In this document: piece after piece, positions 22,076-29,740 of the stretch
Layout of the letters: the number at the start of each line of letters is the position of its first letter
Position numbering within the stretch: the first letter of the stretch is position 1
NCBI GenBank assembly: GCA_001513045.1
Contig: LFSB01000007.1
Span: forward strand, 1-34,151
Length of the DNA: 34,151 nucleotides
Direction of reading: 5' to 3'
DNA from: Clostridiales bacterium DTU089
GTDB taxonomy: Bacteria > Bacillota > Clostridia > Oscillospirales > Acutalibacteraceae
The notes under the pieces: model-generated
What the model was told of the DNA's origin: nothing
Database searches by the model: none
Seen by the model: only the letters and a program-made list of their open reading frames with translations
Translations under genes and position numbers: made by a program

Positions 22076-22108
22076 ATGTGCGACTATTCAGAAAGAGTGC
22101 GAGGTTAA
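22076..22108 (+). CDS. Possible 10-residue leader peptide
   Basis: ATG at 22076 follows GAGGTCTGAGC and encodes MCDYSERVRG and stop; the stop lies 1 base before the ATPase start, and the ATPase ribosome binding site (CGAGG) is inside this frame. It may couple translation. Support is only positional. Confidence 0.25.
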   Translation: MCDYSERVRG

Positions 22109-22109
22109 A

Positions 22110-23075
22110 ATGGAAAGTGCGATCTGTGAATACTACTCCAATATCAACCCGAAGCCCGTTGAGTGGCTTTGGTATCCATATATTCCTCTTGGAAAACTCA
22201 CAATCATTCAGGGCGATCCCGGCGAAGGAAAATCTACATTCGTACTCAATCTTGTTGCACTACTGACAACCGGAAAACCTATGCCGGATGGATATGGAGT
22301 CAGCAAACCGGGAATTGCAATTTATCAATGTGCCGAGGATGGAGTAGCTGATACAATCAAGCCCCGTCTTGAACAGGCAGGAGCAAATTGTAATCGTGTT
22401 GCTTACATCATAGACGATGATATATCTCTGACATTGGAAGATGGACGGATAGAATCCGCCGTTAAAGAAACCGGTGCGTCTTTGCTGATTATTGATCCCA
22501 TTCAAGCATTTATTCCTCCGGATTCTGATATGCAGAGTGCAGCTAAAATGCGGGCTGTTTTACGCAAGCTCGCAACAACCGCAGAACAGTATCGTTGTGC
22601 GGTTATCCTTGTTGGACACCTGAACAAAGGAACCGGTACAAAAACTCTTTACAGAGGTCTTGGTTCCATTGATATTGCTGCGATTGCCAGAAGCGTTTTG
22701 ATGATAGCGCGTGACGATAACCGAGCTAATATTCGTTATATGTATCCGATCAAATCAAGCCTTGCGCCGGAAGGTCCCGCAATCGCGTTTTCCTTCAAGG
22801 AAGGCGGCGGACTTGAATGGCAAGGTCGGTATGAGATTAAACCGGCAGAGGTAACAGAGAACGGGACTGTCAAGACGAGCAAGCACGACAAGGTAATGGC
22901 AAAAATGATTCAGCTTTTGGAGCGCAACGATGTTCCGGCTAAAGATGTATACGCAAGTATGGCGGAAGTTGGTATTGGCAGCCGTACTGTCGAAAAGGTA
23001 AAAAAAGAACTCCAAATCAAAGCTTACCGAAAGGATAAGCGATGGTTCTGGAGTTTGCCGAGCATTACGAAGTGA
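22110..23075 (+). CDS. RecA-like AAA ATPase (RepA/DnaB-type helicase fold)
   Basis: A 321-residue protein. Walker A is GDPGEGKST (residues 35-43), Walker B ASLLIIDPIQAFIP with Asp130, then VILVGHLNKGTGTKTLYRGLGSIDIAAIARSVLMI, the RecA/RepA-type sensor region. Residues 255-318 look like a winged helix (SKHDKVMAKMIQLLERNDVP). These AAA_25 ATPases act as hexameric helicases or DNA-remodelling motors in plasmids and phages. It is the first gene of the recombinase operon; GAGG precedes the start. Confidence 0.88.
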   Translation: MESAICEYYSNINPKPVEWLWYPYIPLGKLTIIQGDPGEGKSTFVLNLVALLTTGKPMPDGYGVSKPGIAIYQCAEDGVADTIKPRLEQAGANCNRVAYIIDDDISLTLEDGRIESAVKETGASLLIIDPIQAFIPPDSDMQSAAKMRAVLRKLATTAEQYRCAVILVGHLNKGTGTKTLYRGLGSIDIAAIARSVLMIARDDNRANIRYMYPIKSSLAPEGPAIAFSFKEGGGLEWQGRYEIKPAEVTENGTVKTSKHDKVMAKMIQLLERNDVPAKDVYASMAEVGIGSRTVEKVKKELQIKAYRKDKRWFWSLPSITK

Positions 23076-23089
23076 CTTTAGGTGGTAAT

Positions 23090-23593
23090 ATGAGCGAAAC
23101 TGCGAAGAAATATCGAATAGGCGGATATGTGAAAAGAGCCAAACTGAATCTCAGAAACGGCGAAGATGTGCAAGCATATCATAGAAGGTATTTTGAAGAC
23201 AAGTATTCAGAATTGGATGACGGTGTACTAATTGATGTCTATATAGATATTACCGGCTATAAAGAGACGGTGAAACGTCCTGAAATGTTGAGACTAATGA
23301 GCGACTGTGCAAGCGGCAAAGTGAATCTGATTGTTGCGGAAACGAAAGGATACCTTGCAGCGAATACGCGTGAATTTTGCTATTGGTTGCATTTTATCTT
23401 TAACCTGTCGAATCGTGTAGACATTATTACAGATGACGACCAGTTTAATATAAACACCTTAACAAACGATGATAGTCAGCGCGAAGCATTGATAAAAATG
23501 TCAGAGGACTACATATATCTAAATCCGCCAGATCACGAACGCTGGCTCAATGATGTGATTACTGCGATAGCTGACTTGGAGGAGCATGAGTGA
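23090..23593 (+). CDS. Catalytically dead serine-resolvase-domain protein
   Basis: A 167-residue protein with the fold of a serine recombinase N-terminal domain but no DNA-binding part. Compared with the recombinase next door, YARVS is replaced by YVKRA (Ala17 for the nucleophile), and VSRFARN by KGYLAAN, so both catalytic arginines are missing. The rest of the fold is kept (DVYIDITGYKETVKRPEMLR, LMSDCASGKVNLIVAETKG, RVDIITDDD). It begins at 23090 after AGGTGG and overlaps the recombinase gene by 8 bases. It could be a dimer partner or regulator of the active recombinase. Confidence 0.75.
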   Translation: MSETAKKYRIGGYVKRAKLNLRNGEDVQAYHRRYFEDKYSELDDGVLIDVYIDITGYKETVKRPEMLRLMSDCASGKVNLIVAETKGYLAANTREFCYWLHFIFNLSNRVDIITDDDQFNINTLTNDDSQREALIKMSEDYIYLNPPDHERWLNDVITAIADLEEHE

Positions 23594-25565
23594 AATGAGT
23601 ATCGAGGAAAAGAATAACGAAGAAACGAATGGCAATGAGCTATCAGGCGATGTCGGCGGTGAGGAAACGGAACGCAGACCTGCTTGGCGTCCGCAGGATG
23701 CGGATAGAGAGTATTTCAGATATGAAACAAGACGAAGGGTTCAACAGTACAGCGTTCCTCCGCAAACCATCTTCAAACCGGCAAAGCCTGCTCCGACGAT
23801 TCGTGATAGCGAGCATAAACGCGTTGCCGTATATGCTCGTGTAAGCACAAAAAGCAATGAGCAAGTATCGTCCATTGAAAACCAGACGAAATACTATACG
23901 GAAAAGATTTCTAAAACGCCGAATTGGGAAATGCAAGGCATTTACAGCGACGAGGGTAAGTCCGGGACATCGAAGAAATGGCGTCCGGAATTTCGTAGAA
24001 TGTTGGAAGATGCTGCAAGCAAGAAAATGGATCTCATTGTTTGCGCAAGCGTTTCCCGATTTGCAAGAAACATCTCGGACTTAATTGAGGAAGTGCGTAA
24101 GCTCAAAACAACAAATCCGTCGAATCCTGTCGGAGTGTATTTTGAAACAGAAGATTTATACACCCTCGATCCAAACATCAATGAGCGTCTCCAAATGCAG
24201 GGATTGTTTGCCGAATGGGAGTCCGGAAACAAAAGCCGTCGCATGATACTATCATACGACCAGAGAATCTGCACGGGACAGTTCCCACTCTCGGATTTAC
24301 TTGGTCTTCGGCACACGATAGATGGACAGTTTACTATCGTTGAAGATGAAGCGGTGACGGTGAGATACATATTCCTTGCGACTTTGTGCGGGAAAAGCCC
24401 GGAGGAAATTGCAGAGGTATTAACGGAAAAGCAGCGTCCAACATTGCGTGGAAGAACAGAGTGGAATGCGGCAATGGTCAAGGCAATCATGGAAAACGAG
24501 CGCCGATGGGGCGATTTGGATGTCCGAAAGCGCATTGTAGTTGATTACAAAGAGAAAGTCACGACAAAAAACGAGGGAATCCGCAAGGGTGCTTATGTCC
24601 CCGGATACCATGAAGGAATCGTAACATCACAAATTGCAAAGGCAGCTCAATCAATGCGTTCAAGCAGATACCAGTTTGAGGGCGTACCTGATGTATATGT
24701 CATCGATTCCGGCGCACTGAAAGGGTTTGTGAGTGTTTCACCTTCTTGGAATGGAATAGACAATGAGTCTTTTCAAGAAATCTCTCGTCAGGTGTATGCA
24801 GACGATGAGTTTGCGGCACTTCAAAAAGAAGCGGATATATTGAACGGGAAAGCGCACAGTAATGTGCTGTCGATGACGCTAAATGATTATCGGGTTGCAC
24901 CCGGCGTTATGTTCATGTCCCGTAGCGATTCTCAACTCACAATCGCACCGAGAAGTCTCAGACTTAACGGCGTATGTCATGACAAACTTGGCTATGGTAG
25001 ATTCATCGAGGTGCTCTATCACCCCATAATGGAAGTAATCGCAATTCGTAATTGCGATGAGACAAGTCCAAATGCAATACTCTGGGATGAAGCAAACAAA
25101 AAGCCGCTTCAGCTCTGCACCTCCGCCTTTTCGACAGCCGTATATGAGAAATTGGAGTGGATGAGAAAATATAAGTTCCGGTTTCGTGGCGTCACTCGCG
25201 TCCGTGACGGAGAAAAGATTATCTTCTTTTTCCTTGATGAACCGCAGATTCTCGTTGGCAAAGATAAAAAGAGACTGGACGAAAATGATACATCAGAATC
25301 GAGAGCAAAATTCATCCCGTATAAAGAAGGCACCACGGATGAGGATGAGAACGGTGTGGTATCTCCCATTGCATATCCCGAAAACTGGCGTGATCACTTT
25401 GGCGTGAGTTACGAAATCAAGAGAAAAAGAGAACGGATAATCAATGAGGTGTCTTCATCGGATATAAGCTATCTCGGAACAAGGGTTATCAATCCTTTCA
25501 TTGGAGAAATACCTTCCCAAGAACAGTTGGAAGCCGAAGTTGAAGAACTCTACATGTCTATGTAA
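23586..25565 (+). CDS. Large serine recombinase with unusual C-terminal domain
   Basis: A 659-residue protein. Residues 1-75 are an acidic/basic extension. The catalytic domain runs about 78-215: YARVSTKSNEQVSSIENQ with Ser87, SDEGKSGTSKKWRPEFRRML, and VSRFARN with Arg158 and Arg161. A recombinase domain follows (about 220-330; TGQFPLSDLLGLRH, EEIAEVLTEKQRPTLRG). The zinc-ribbon typical of large serine recombinases is replaced by a cysteine-free segment. Residues 443-553 form a domain shared with the next two proteins (IEVLYHPIMEVIAIRNCDE), followed by PENWRDHFGVSYE. Start could also be ATG 23595. Confidence 0.9.
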   Translation: MSEMSIEEKNNEETNGNELSGDVGGEETERRPAWRPQDADREYFRYETRRRVQQYSVPPQTIFKPAKPAPTIRDSEHKRVAVYARVSTKSNEQVSSIENQTKYYTEKISKTPNWEMQGIYSDEGKSGTSKKWRPEFRRMLEDAASKKMDLIVCASVSRFARNISDLIEEVRKLKTTNPSNPVGVYFETEDLYTLDPNINERLQMQGLFAEWESGNKSRRMILSYDQRICTGQFPLSDLLGLRHTIDGQFTIVEDEAVTVRYIFLATLCGKSPEEIAEVLTEKQRPTLRGRTEWNAAMVKAIMENERRWGDLDVRKRIVVDYKEKVTTKNEGIRKGAYVPGYHEGIVTSQIAKAAQSMRSSRYQFEGVPDVYVIDSGALKGFVSVSPSWNGIDNESFQEISRQVYADDEFAALQKEADILNGKAHSNVLSMTLNDYRVAPGVMFMSRSDSQLTIAPRSLRLNGVCHDKLGYGRFIEVLYHPIMEVIAIRNCDETSPNAILWDEANKKPLQLCTSAFSTAVYEKLEWMRKYKFRFRGVTRVRDGEKIIFFFLDEPQILVGKDKKRLDENDTSESRAKFIPYKEGTTDEDENGVVSPIAYPENWRDHFGVSYEIKRKRERIINEVSSSDISYLGTRVINPFIGEIPSQEQLEAEVEELYMSM

Positions 25566-25577
25566 GCAGGAGGAAGT

Positions 25578-26384
25578 ATGGAAAACGAACAGTTTACTAT
25601 GTCAGGCACAAAAGAACCGGCGAAAAATGATGAGTTCAGCCCAAAAGAACAGGAATTGATTCGTCAGTTGGTTCAAGAAAGGCTTGGAAAGAAAAACGAG
25701 ATTGAGTATGAATCGTTGGAGGATTATGTTGTTCCGCCAAAAATGTTCTTTTCCATGACGAAGAAGCCTGCCGTGAGCATCCGCTTGAACTCGCTTGATT
25801 TCAGTATGTCATCAATTCACTTGTTTGAAGGGGTGCAATATGTTCTCCCTATGTTGAGTGAACGGAAACAGCGTATGGTTATCGCTATCTGTGCCGAGGA
25901 AGAACTATCGTCGATTGAGTGGGCAAGAAAAAAGGGCGAGAAATGGGTTAATAGAACCGTAACCTGTCCGGAGTATGCCGAGAGTATATATAAGACAATG
26001 GGCTGGGATAGAAAGTGCAGATATAAGGTATATGGTCGCTTATCTAATTCGGAACGTGGACTTATTCTTGTATTTGACCTTGCAAGTGCTGTCATGTTTG
26101 ATCCTCTGCCGGAAGAATACTTCGACAAGCGTACTGGCAAGATGAAAAAGCGATACAACAAATACTATCCTGATGAAATCAGAATGAGACTTGGTAGGAG
26201 CTACTCTGACTATGCTGCGGCGCAGCAAAGAAGCGGATTTGAGTCTTTATCGGGTTATACGGATTCAAGCGGTGTAGATGTGCCATCATCAATCTCCGAA
26301 GAAGACGCTGCCGCTTTAAGTGTTCAGAAACAAGAGCACATGATGGAAGGTTTGCTTGGAACTGTATTGAAGGGAGGAGAGTAA
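25578..26384 (+). CDS. Paralogue of the recombinase C-terminal domain, 268 residues
   Basis: No catalytic recombinase motif is present. Residues 1-50 are acidic and helical. Residues 56-172 align by eye with the recombinase C-terminal domain: MFFSMTKKPAVSIRLNSL, RMVIAICAEEELSSIEW, the F/Y-x-x-x-hY-x-x-hGW helix, VYGRLSNSERGLILVFDL. The tail YYPDEIRMRLGRSYSDY matches the recombinase PENWRDHFGVSYE, which supports true homology. The remaining C-terminus is acidic and helical. GGAGGAAG precedes the start, 12 bases after the recombinase. Likely an accessory subunit of the recombination complex. Confidence 0.65.
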   Translation: MENEQFTMSGTKEPAKNDEFSPKEQELIRQLVQERLGKKNEIEYESLEDYVVPPKMFFSMTKKPAVSIRLNSLDFSMSSIHLFEGVQYVLPMLSERKQRMVIAICAEEELSSIEWARKKGEKWVNRTVTCPEYAESIYKTMGWDRKCRYKVYGRLSNSERGLILVFDLASAVMFDPLPEEYFDKRTGKMKKRYNKYYPDEIRMRLGRSYSDYAAAQQRSGFESLSGYTDSSGVDVPSSISEEDAAALSVQKQEHMMEGLLGTVLKGGE

Positions 26385-26801
26385 ATGGATAATCCGTGTC
26401 CAACGAAAAGAACAGGCAATATTGAAATTACGCTGCAAGGAGCGCGAAATTGCATTAGCGTGGGTAAAGGAGTTATGCGTGCGCTTGGCTGTCCGACGCA
26501 CATATCATTGAAAATATCTGATGCGTTTGACGCAATTAGCGTGTTCCCCTGTGACGAGGACGATGTTATGTCTTTCCGGATTCCATCCAAAATATTCATA
26601 GACCACAAGTGTGTTATGCGGATTAACAGCAAACGCTTTGTTCAAGGAATTATGAATCACAACGGAATGGATATATCCCGCAGCTATTTACTCAAAGGTG
26701 AGTATCTTGATGAATTGAATACGGCTGTGTTCCCGTTGTCAGACGAGGCAACTATGCTTCCGACAAAGGTTTCTCAAAAGAAAACTGAAAATCCTGCTTA
26801 G
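26385..26801 (+). CDS. Short paralogue of the recombinase C-terminal domain, 138 residues
   Basis: The whole protein is roughly one copy of the shared domain: NIEITLQGARNCISVGKGVM, PTHISLKISDAFDAISVFPC with DEDD, then INSKRFVQGIMNHNGMDISR and YLLKGEYLDELNTAVFPL. The central strand 'hAIxxxC-D/E-E' recurs in all three proteins. It starts directly after the stop of the previous gene with GGGAGGAG as ribosome binding site, so it is translationally linked. The alignment of this copy is weaker than that of the other two. Confidence 0.6.
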   Translation: MDNPCPTKRTGNIEITLQGARNCISVGKGVMRALGCPTHISLKISDAFDAISVFPCDEDDVMSFRIPSKIFIDHKCVMRINSKRFVQGIMNHNGMDISRSYLLKGEYLDELNTAVFPLSDEATMLPTKVSQKKTENPA

Positions 26802-26833
26802 TCCGTAACAAACGAAGCAATTTAATACGATAC

Positions 26834-26902
26834 GCTCTGTTGATTTGTAGGTTGACAGAGCGCATTCGCACGTTTAACAAATACAGGTTTCTTTTGTATA
26901 CT
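26834..26902 (+). promoter_or_regulatory. Inverted repeat and promoter of zinc-ribbon nuclease gene
   Basis: GCTCTGT/ACAGAGC (26834-26840 and 26855-26861) forms a weak hairpin without a T-run. Then TTAACA (26874-26879), 17-base spacer and TATACT (26897-26902) make a good promoter for the gene at 26928, so this gene is a separate transcription unit. Confidence 0.7.
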
Positions 26903-26927
26903 GGAGTCATGAAAGGAGAGCTTCAGT

Positions 26928-28346
26928 ATGACAAACAGTTTGGCAGAAAAGAAACCGGAGCTTGTATCCGAATGGTCTGCAAAGAATCATCCTCTCTCCG
27001 CTGATGATGTTACCTATGGCTCAAACAAACTATATTGGTGGAAAGGTTCCTGCGGTCACGAATGGCAAGCCAGCGCGAAAAGCCGTTCATCAGGCGAAAA
27101 CTGCCCGATTTGCTCCGGCGCAAGAGTAGTTGAAGGCATAAATGATATTGCGACCTTGCGTCCTGAAATAACTGCGGAATGGTCTGATAAGAATTATCCA
27201 TTAAAGCCGTCAATGGTTTCCGTTGGCTCACATAAAAAGGTTATCTGGCAATGTGACAAAGGACATGAATGGACAGCGACTGTTAAAAGCAGAACGATTA
27301 ACAATACCGGTTGCCCATATTGCTCTCACAATGCTGTATTGCCGGGTTTCAACGATTTGCAGTCGGTGTTCCCCGATGTTGCGACGGAGTGGTCAAACAG
27401 AAATCTACCGCTTCGTCCTGATATGGTTACGGCGTATGCGAACAAAAAAGTATGGTGGCGTTGTAAAAACGGACATGAGTGGAACACACTCATCTCAACA
27501 CGGTCTTATGGAAGCAGATGTCCCTATTGTAGTGGGATGATATTGCTCAAGGGATTTAACGATTTTGAAACTTTGCACCCTGAACTGGCAAAAGAATGGT
27601 CGGTACGCAATCATCCTCTGTTGCCTTCAATGACGAATGACAAGTCCCTGCGAAAAGTTTGGTGGCGGTGTCGGAGCTGCGGGTTTGAATGGCAGACATC
27701 TGTTAAATCGCGGATAAAGGGTTCAAAATGTCCTGTCTGCTCGGAGAGAGAAGTACATCTTGGATTCAACGCATTGTCCACTACCGATCCGCAAATTGCT
27801 TATGAGTGGGATTATGAGAAGAACAAGACTTTATCGCCCGATAAACTTACACGCAATTCATTGTATAATGTCTGGTGGAAATGCCCGTATGGTCACTCTT
27901 GGAAAGCAAGAGTTGCTGACCGTACAACCGGCTGTGCAAAATGTAGTGAGTGTGAAAAAGAGTTCCAAAGCGTTTTCCCGGAGCTGCTAATCACACTATA
28001 CGCGAAGCGAAATGATTGTCAGGTTGACCTTCATTCAGATAAGTATGTCGGTCTTCCCATAGATGTTGTAATCCCGGCTTTGCGAGTGGGTATTGACTGC
28101 ACAGAAAACACAAATGCGGAATTGAGGGCAGCACGAGAAATCAAGAGTCATATTTGTCAAAAGAACGGTATCCGGTATATGGAACTGCCATTCCACGGAA
28201 ATAAGGAAAGCTACGCTTTGGAAATCAAAAAGGCTTTTCGGCAAATGAAGATTCTGATTACTTCTGATACCGGGGAGGATATTGAGGTTGTCCGAGCAAG
28301 ATTTACGAAATGGCGTAAATCTATTGAAAACAAACAGTTTTTGTGA
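26928..28346 (+). CDS. Five zinc-ribbon repeats fused to a Vsr/PD-(D/E)XK-like nuclease domain
   Basis: A 472-residue protein. Five repeats of about 69 residues (1-63, 64-132, 133-201, 202-271, 272-340) each have a P.hxxEWs..N.PL start, a WWxC...GHEW knuckle and a CPxC knuckle, as in the PF14311-type zinc-ribbon domain (first knuckle often reduced to one Cys). Residues 341-450 look like a PD-(D/E)XK/Vsr-type core: LPIDVVIPALRVGIDCTENT, then a helix and CQKNGIRYMELP. The usual Glu in 'IExDG' is Asp, so activity is uncertain. GGAGAG precedes the start. Probably defence cargo or an element-encoded nuclease. Confidence 0.8.
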   Translation: MTNSLAEKKPELVSEWSAKNHPLSADDVTYGSNKLYWWKGSCGHEWQASAKSRSSGENCPICSGARVVEGINDIATLRPEITAEWSDKNYPLKPSMVSVGSHKKVIWQCDKGHEWTATVKSRTINNTGCPYCSHNAVLPGFNDLQSVFPDVATEWSNRNLPLRPDMVTAYANKKVWWRCKNGHEWNTLISTRSYGSRCPYCSGMILLKGFNDFETLHPELAKEWSVRNHPLLPSMTNDKSLRKVWWRCRSCGFEWQTSVKSRIKGSKCPVCSEREVHLGFNALSTTDPQIAYEWDYEKNKTLSPDKLTRNSLYNVWWKCPYGHSWKARVADRTTGCAKCSECEKEFQSVFPELLITLYAKRNDCQVDLHSDKYVGLPIDVVIPALRVGIDCTENTNAELRAAREIKSHICQKNGIRYMELPFHGNKESYALEIKKAFRQMKILITSDTGEDIEVVRARFTKWRKSIENKQFL

Positions 28347-28532
28347 TATAATTAATAAATAAAGATAAGCTCGATATGTTCTTCATTGTTCTCCTATGCA
28401 GCGTGTACCATCGTGTACCAATGAATGTACCGATAGAGGGACAGAATGGAATAGGATATAATGGGATGTAAATTTCGGGTTCATTACATAGCGGCATTGA
28501 GGTCGGCTTTAATGGCTTGAAACAGCATATAA
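28347..28532. other. Element end region, non-coding
   Basis: No gene is supported here. It contains an array of short repeats at 28402-28431 and AT-rich sequence, and joins the mobile DNA to the metG 3' fragment. The junction should lie close to 28533, where an in-frame stop ends the open frame leading into metG. A right attachment site is expected here but no duplicate core can be seen in this window. Confidence 0.45.
28402..28431. repeat. Short tandem repeats GTGTACC near element end
   Basis: CGTGTACCA occurs at 28402-28410 and exactly again at 28412-28420, followed by AATGTACCG at 28424-28432; the periods are 10 and 12 bases. Closely spaced short repeats at an element end are typical arm sites for integrase or other recombination proteins. 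Confidence 0.5.
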
Positions 28533-29033
28533 ATTCCATTCAATCGATTCCCCACAATGAAATCCTTGGATGCCGATAAAAAGTCTTCAAAGCAGGTTGA
28601 GGATATACCCGGAGCTCCGTGCGAGGTCGCCGAAGAGCCTGTTGCCGAGGAAAAGATTGATTTTTCAAAGGTTCAGATTGAACCCCTGTTCGCTGATGCG
28701 GTCGATTTTGAAACCTTTTCAAAATCCGATTTCAGAGCGGTAAAGGTTATTGAATGTGTTGCGGTGCCTAAGTCAAAGAAGCTGCTTCAGTTCACCCTTG
28801 ATGACGGAACAGGCGAAAATCGCACGATTTTAAGCGGTATTCATTCATATTATGAACCCGAGGAGCTTGTCGGCAAAACGCTGATTGCCATCACAAATCT
28901 TCCTCCGAGAGCAATGATGGGCATTGATTCCTGCGGCATGCTGCTCTCAGCCGTTCACAAAGAAGATGACGAGGAAAAGCTTCATCTTCTGATGGTTGAC
29001 AAACACATTCCCGCAGGTGCAAAGCTGTACTGA
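28533..29033 (+). pseudogene. metG: 3' fragment of methionyl-tRNA synthetase (C-terminal tRNA-binding domain)
   Basis: The frame opens at 28533 and encodes a linker rich in Glu/Lys, then the EMAP/Trbp111-like OB-fold: DFETFSKSDFRAVKVIECVA, VPKSKKLLQFTLDDGTGENR, ILSGIHSYYEPEELVGKTLI, NLPPRAMMGIDSCGMLLSA. This is the dimerising, tRNA-binding C-terminus of bacterial MetRS. The catalytic and anticodon domains are absent upstream, so the gene is split. An ATG at 28557 exists but without a ribosome binding site, so expression as a free Trbp111-like protein is uncertain. A normal terminator follows. Confidence 0.85.
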
Positions 29034-29051
29034 TTAAAATATGTTTAACCG

Positions 29052-29089
29052 AATGCCCCCGGCGGCTCATTCGAGCTGTCGGGGGCATT
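29052..29089 (+). terminator. Terminator of metG
   Basis: AATGCCCCCG (29052-29061) pairs with CGGGGGCATT (29080-29089), followed by TTATG. The AT-rich flanks make it usable in both directions. Confidence 0.85.
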
Positions 29090-29130
29090 TTATGCTTTAT
29101 TTGTGTATAATACAGGAATTGTTAACAGGG

Positions 29131-29157
29131 CGGTGTGAAAAACATTTCTTCACACCG
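29131..29157. terminator. Hairpin after lysis genes
   Basis: CGGTGTGAA (29131-29139) pairs with TTCACACCG (29149-29157), with TTTTTAT shortly after on the plus strand. It probably ends transcription between the convergent metG fragment and lysis module. Confidence 0.6.
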
Positions 29158-29183
29158 ATGGCTTTTTATGCCGCAATTCTTTA

Positions 29184-29435
29184 TTATTCTTCTTTTTTGA
29201 GCTGCTTTACAATCTGGTTTCCGTAAACCGCCGTGCCTGTGACGAGCACGCCCTGTATAGCGGTGTCAATGCAAGGCTTTCCGATTGCCATTGCTCCTGC
29301 GATTCCGAGCGGCAGGAGTATTACCGGAATAAACCTGTCGGGAATGGCGTCCGTGTTCTTTATTATCTGACCGATTATTACCAGAACCGGTATGAGAATG
29401 AGCTGATTCTCAAAAATATATTGCAAGATATTCAT
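29184..29435 (-). CDS. Phage-type holin
   Basis: An 83-residue protein with three hydrophobic stretches (about residues 10-24, 34-48 and 56-73) and a basic-acidic tail QIVKQLKKEE. Its order and the PVLVIIGQIIKNTDAIPDRF motif match the Firmicutes phage_holin_5_2-type holins. It would open the membrane for the NlpC/P60 hydrolase encoded upstream on the same strand. AGGAGGAGAACA precedes the start. Confidence 0.82.
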   Translation of the reverse strand: MNILQYIFENQLILIPVLVIIGQIIKNTDAIPDRFIPVILLPLGIAGAMAIGKPCIDTAIQGVLVTGTAVYGNQIVKQLKKEE

Positions 29436-29446
29436 TGTTCTCCTCC

Positions 29447-29740
29447 TTATTTGAAAATGGCAGTAAATATGCCGCCCGCCACGCTTGCCGCGAGGGCGCC
29501 GACGAGGGCACCGATGAGAGCGTCCCAGAGCTTGGCGGGGCGATGCTCAAGCGTTGTTATGCGTCTGCCGTGGTCGTCAAGACGCTCATCATGCTTTTTG
29601 AGTATTTCGCCCATCTGTATTGTAAGCTCGCTTATTTTTTCGGATTTGTCCTGAAGACTGCCGATATCGTCCTTGTTGCGCTCGAAGCGCTCATCTATGC
29701 GCTTGTTGATTTCATTACACACATCTTTGGTGACCTCCAT
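29447..29740 (-). CDS. XhlA-like (hemolysin XhlA) lysis accessory protein
   Basis: A 97-residue protein: an N-terminal coiled coil (residues 5-68; KRIDERFERNKDDIGSLQDK, MGEILKKHDERLDDHGRRIT) and a single C-terminal membrane anchor (about 72-95; LIGALVGALAASVAGGIF). This is the layout of XhlA, which works with holins in PBSX-type prophages. The start overlaps the hydrolase stop (TAATG), so the two are coupled. Confidence 0.85.
   Translation of the reverse strand: MEVTKDVCNEINKRIDERFERNKDDIGSLQDKSEKISELTIQMGEILKKHDERLDDHGRRITTLEHRPAKLWDALIGALVGALAASVAGGIFTAIFK

Noticed and set aside
28321-28539. 72-residue minus-strand ORF at the element end
   Set aside because: It has no ribosome binding site, overlaps the end of the zinc-ribbon gene, and has a Pro/Cys-rich composition typical of chance frames.
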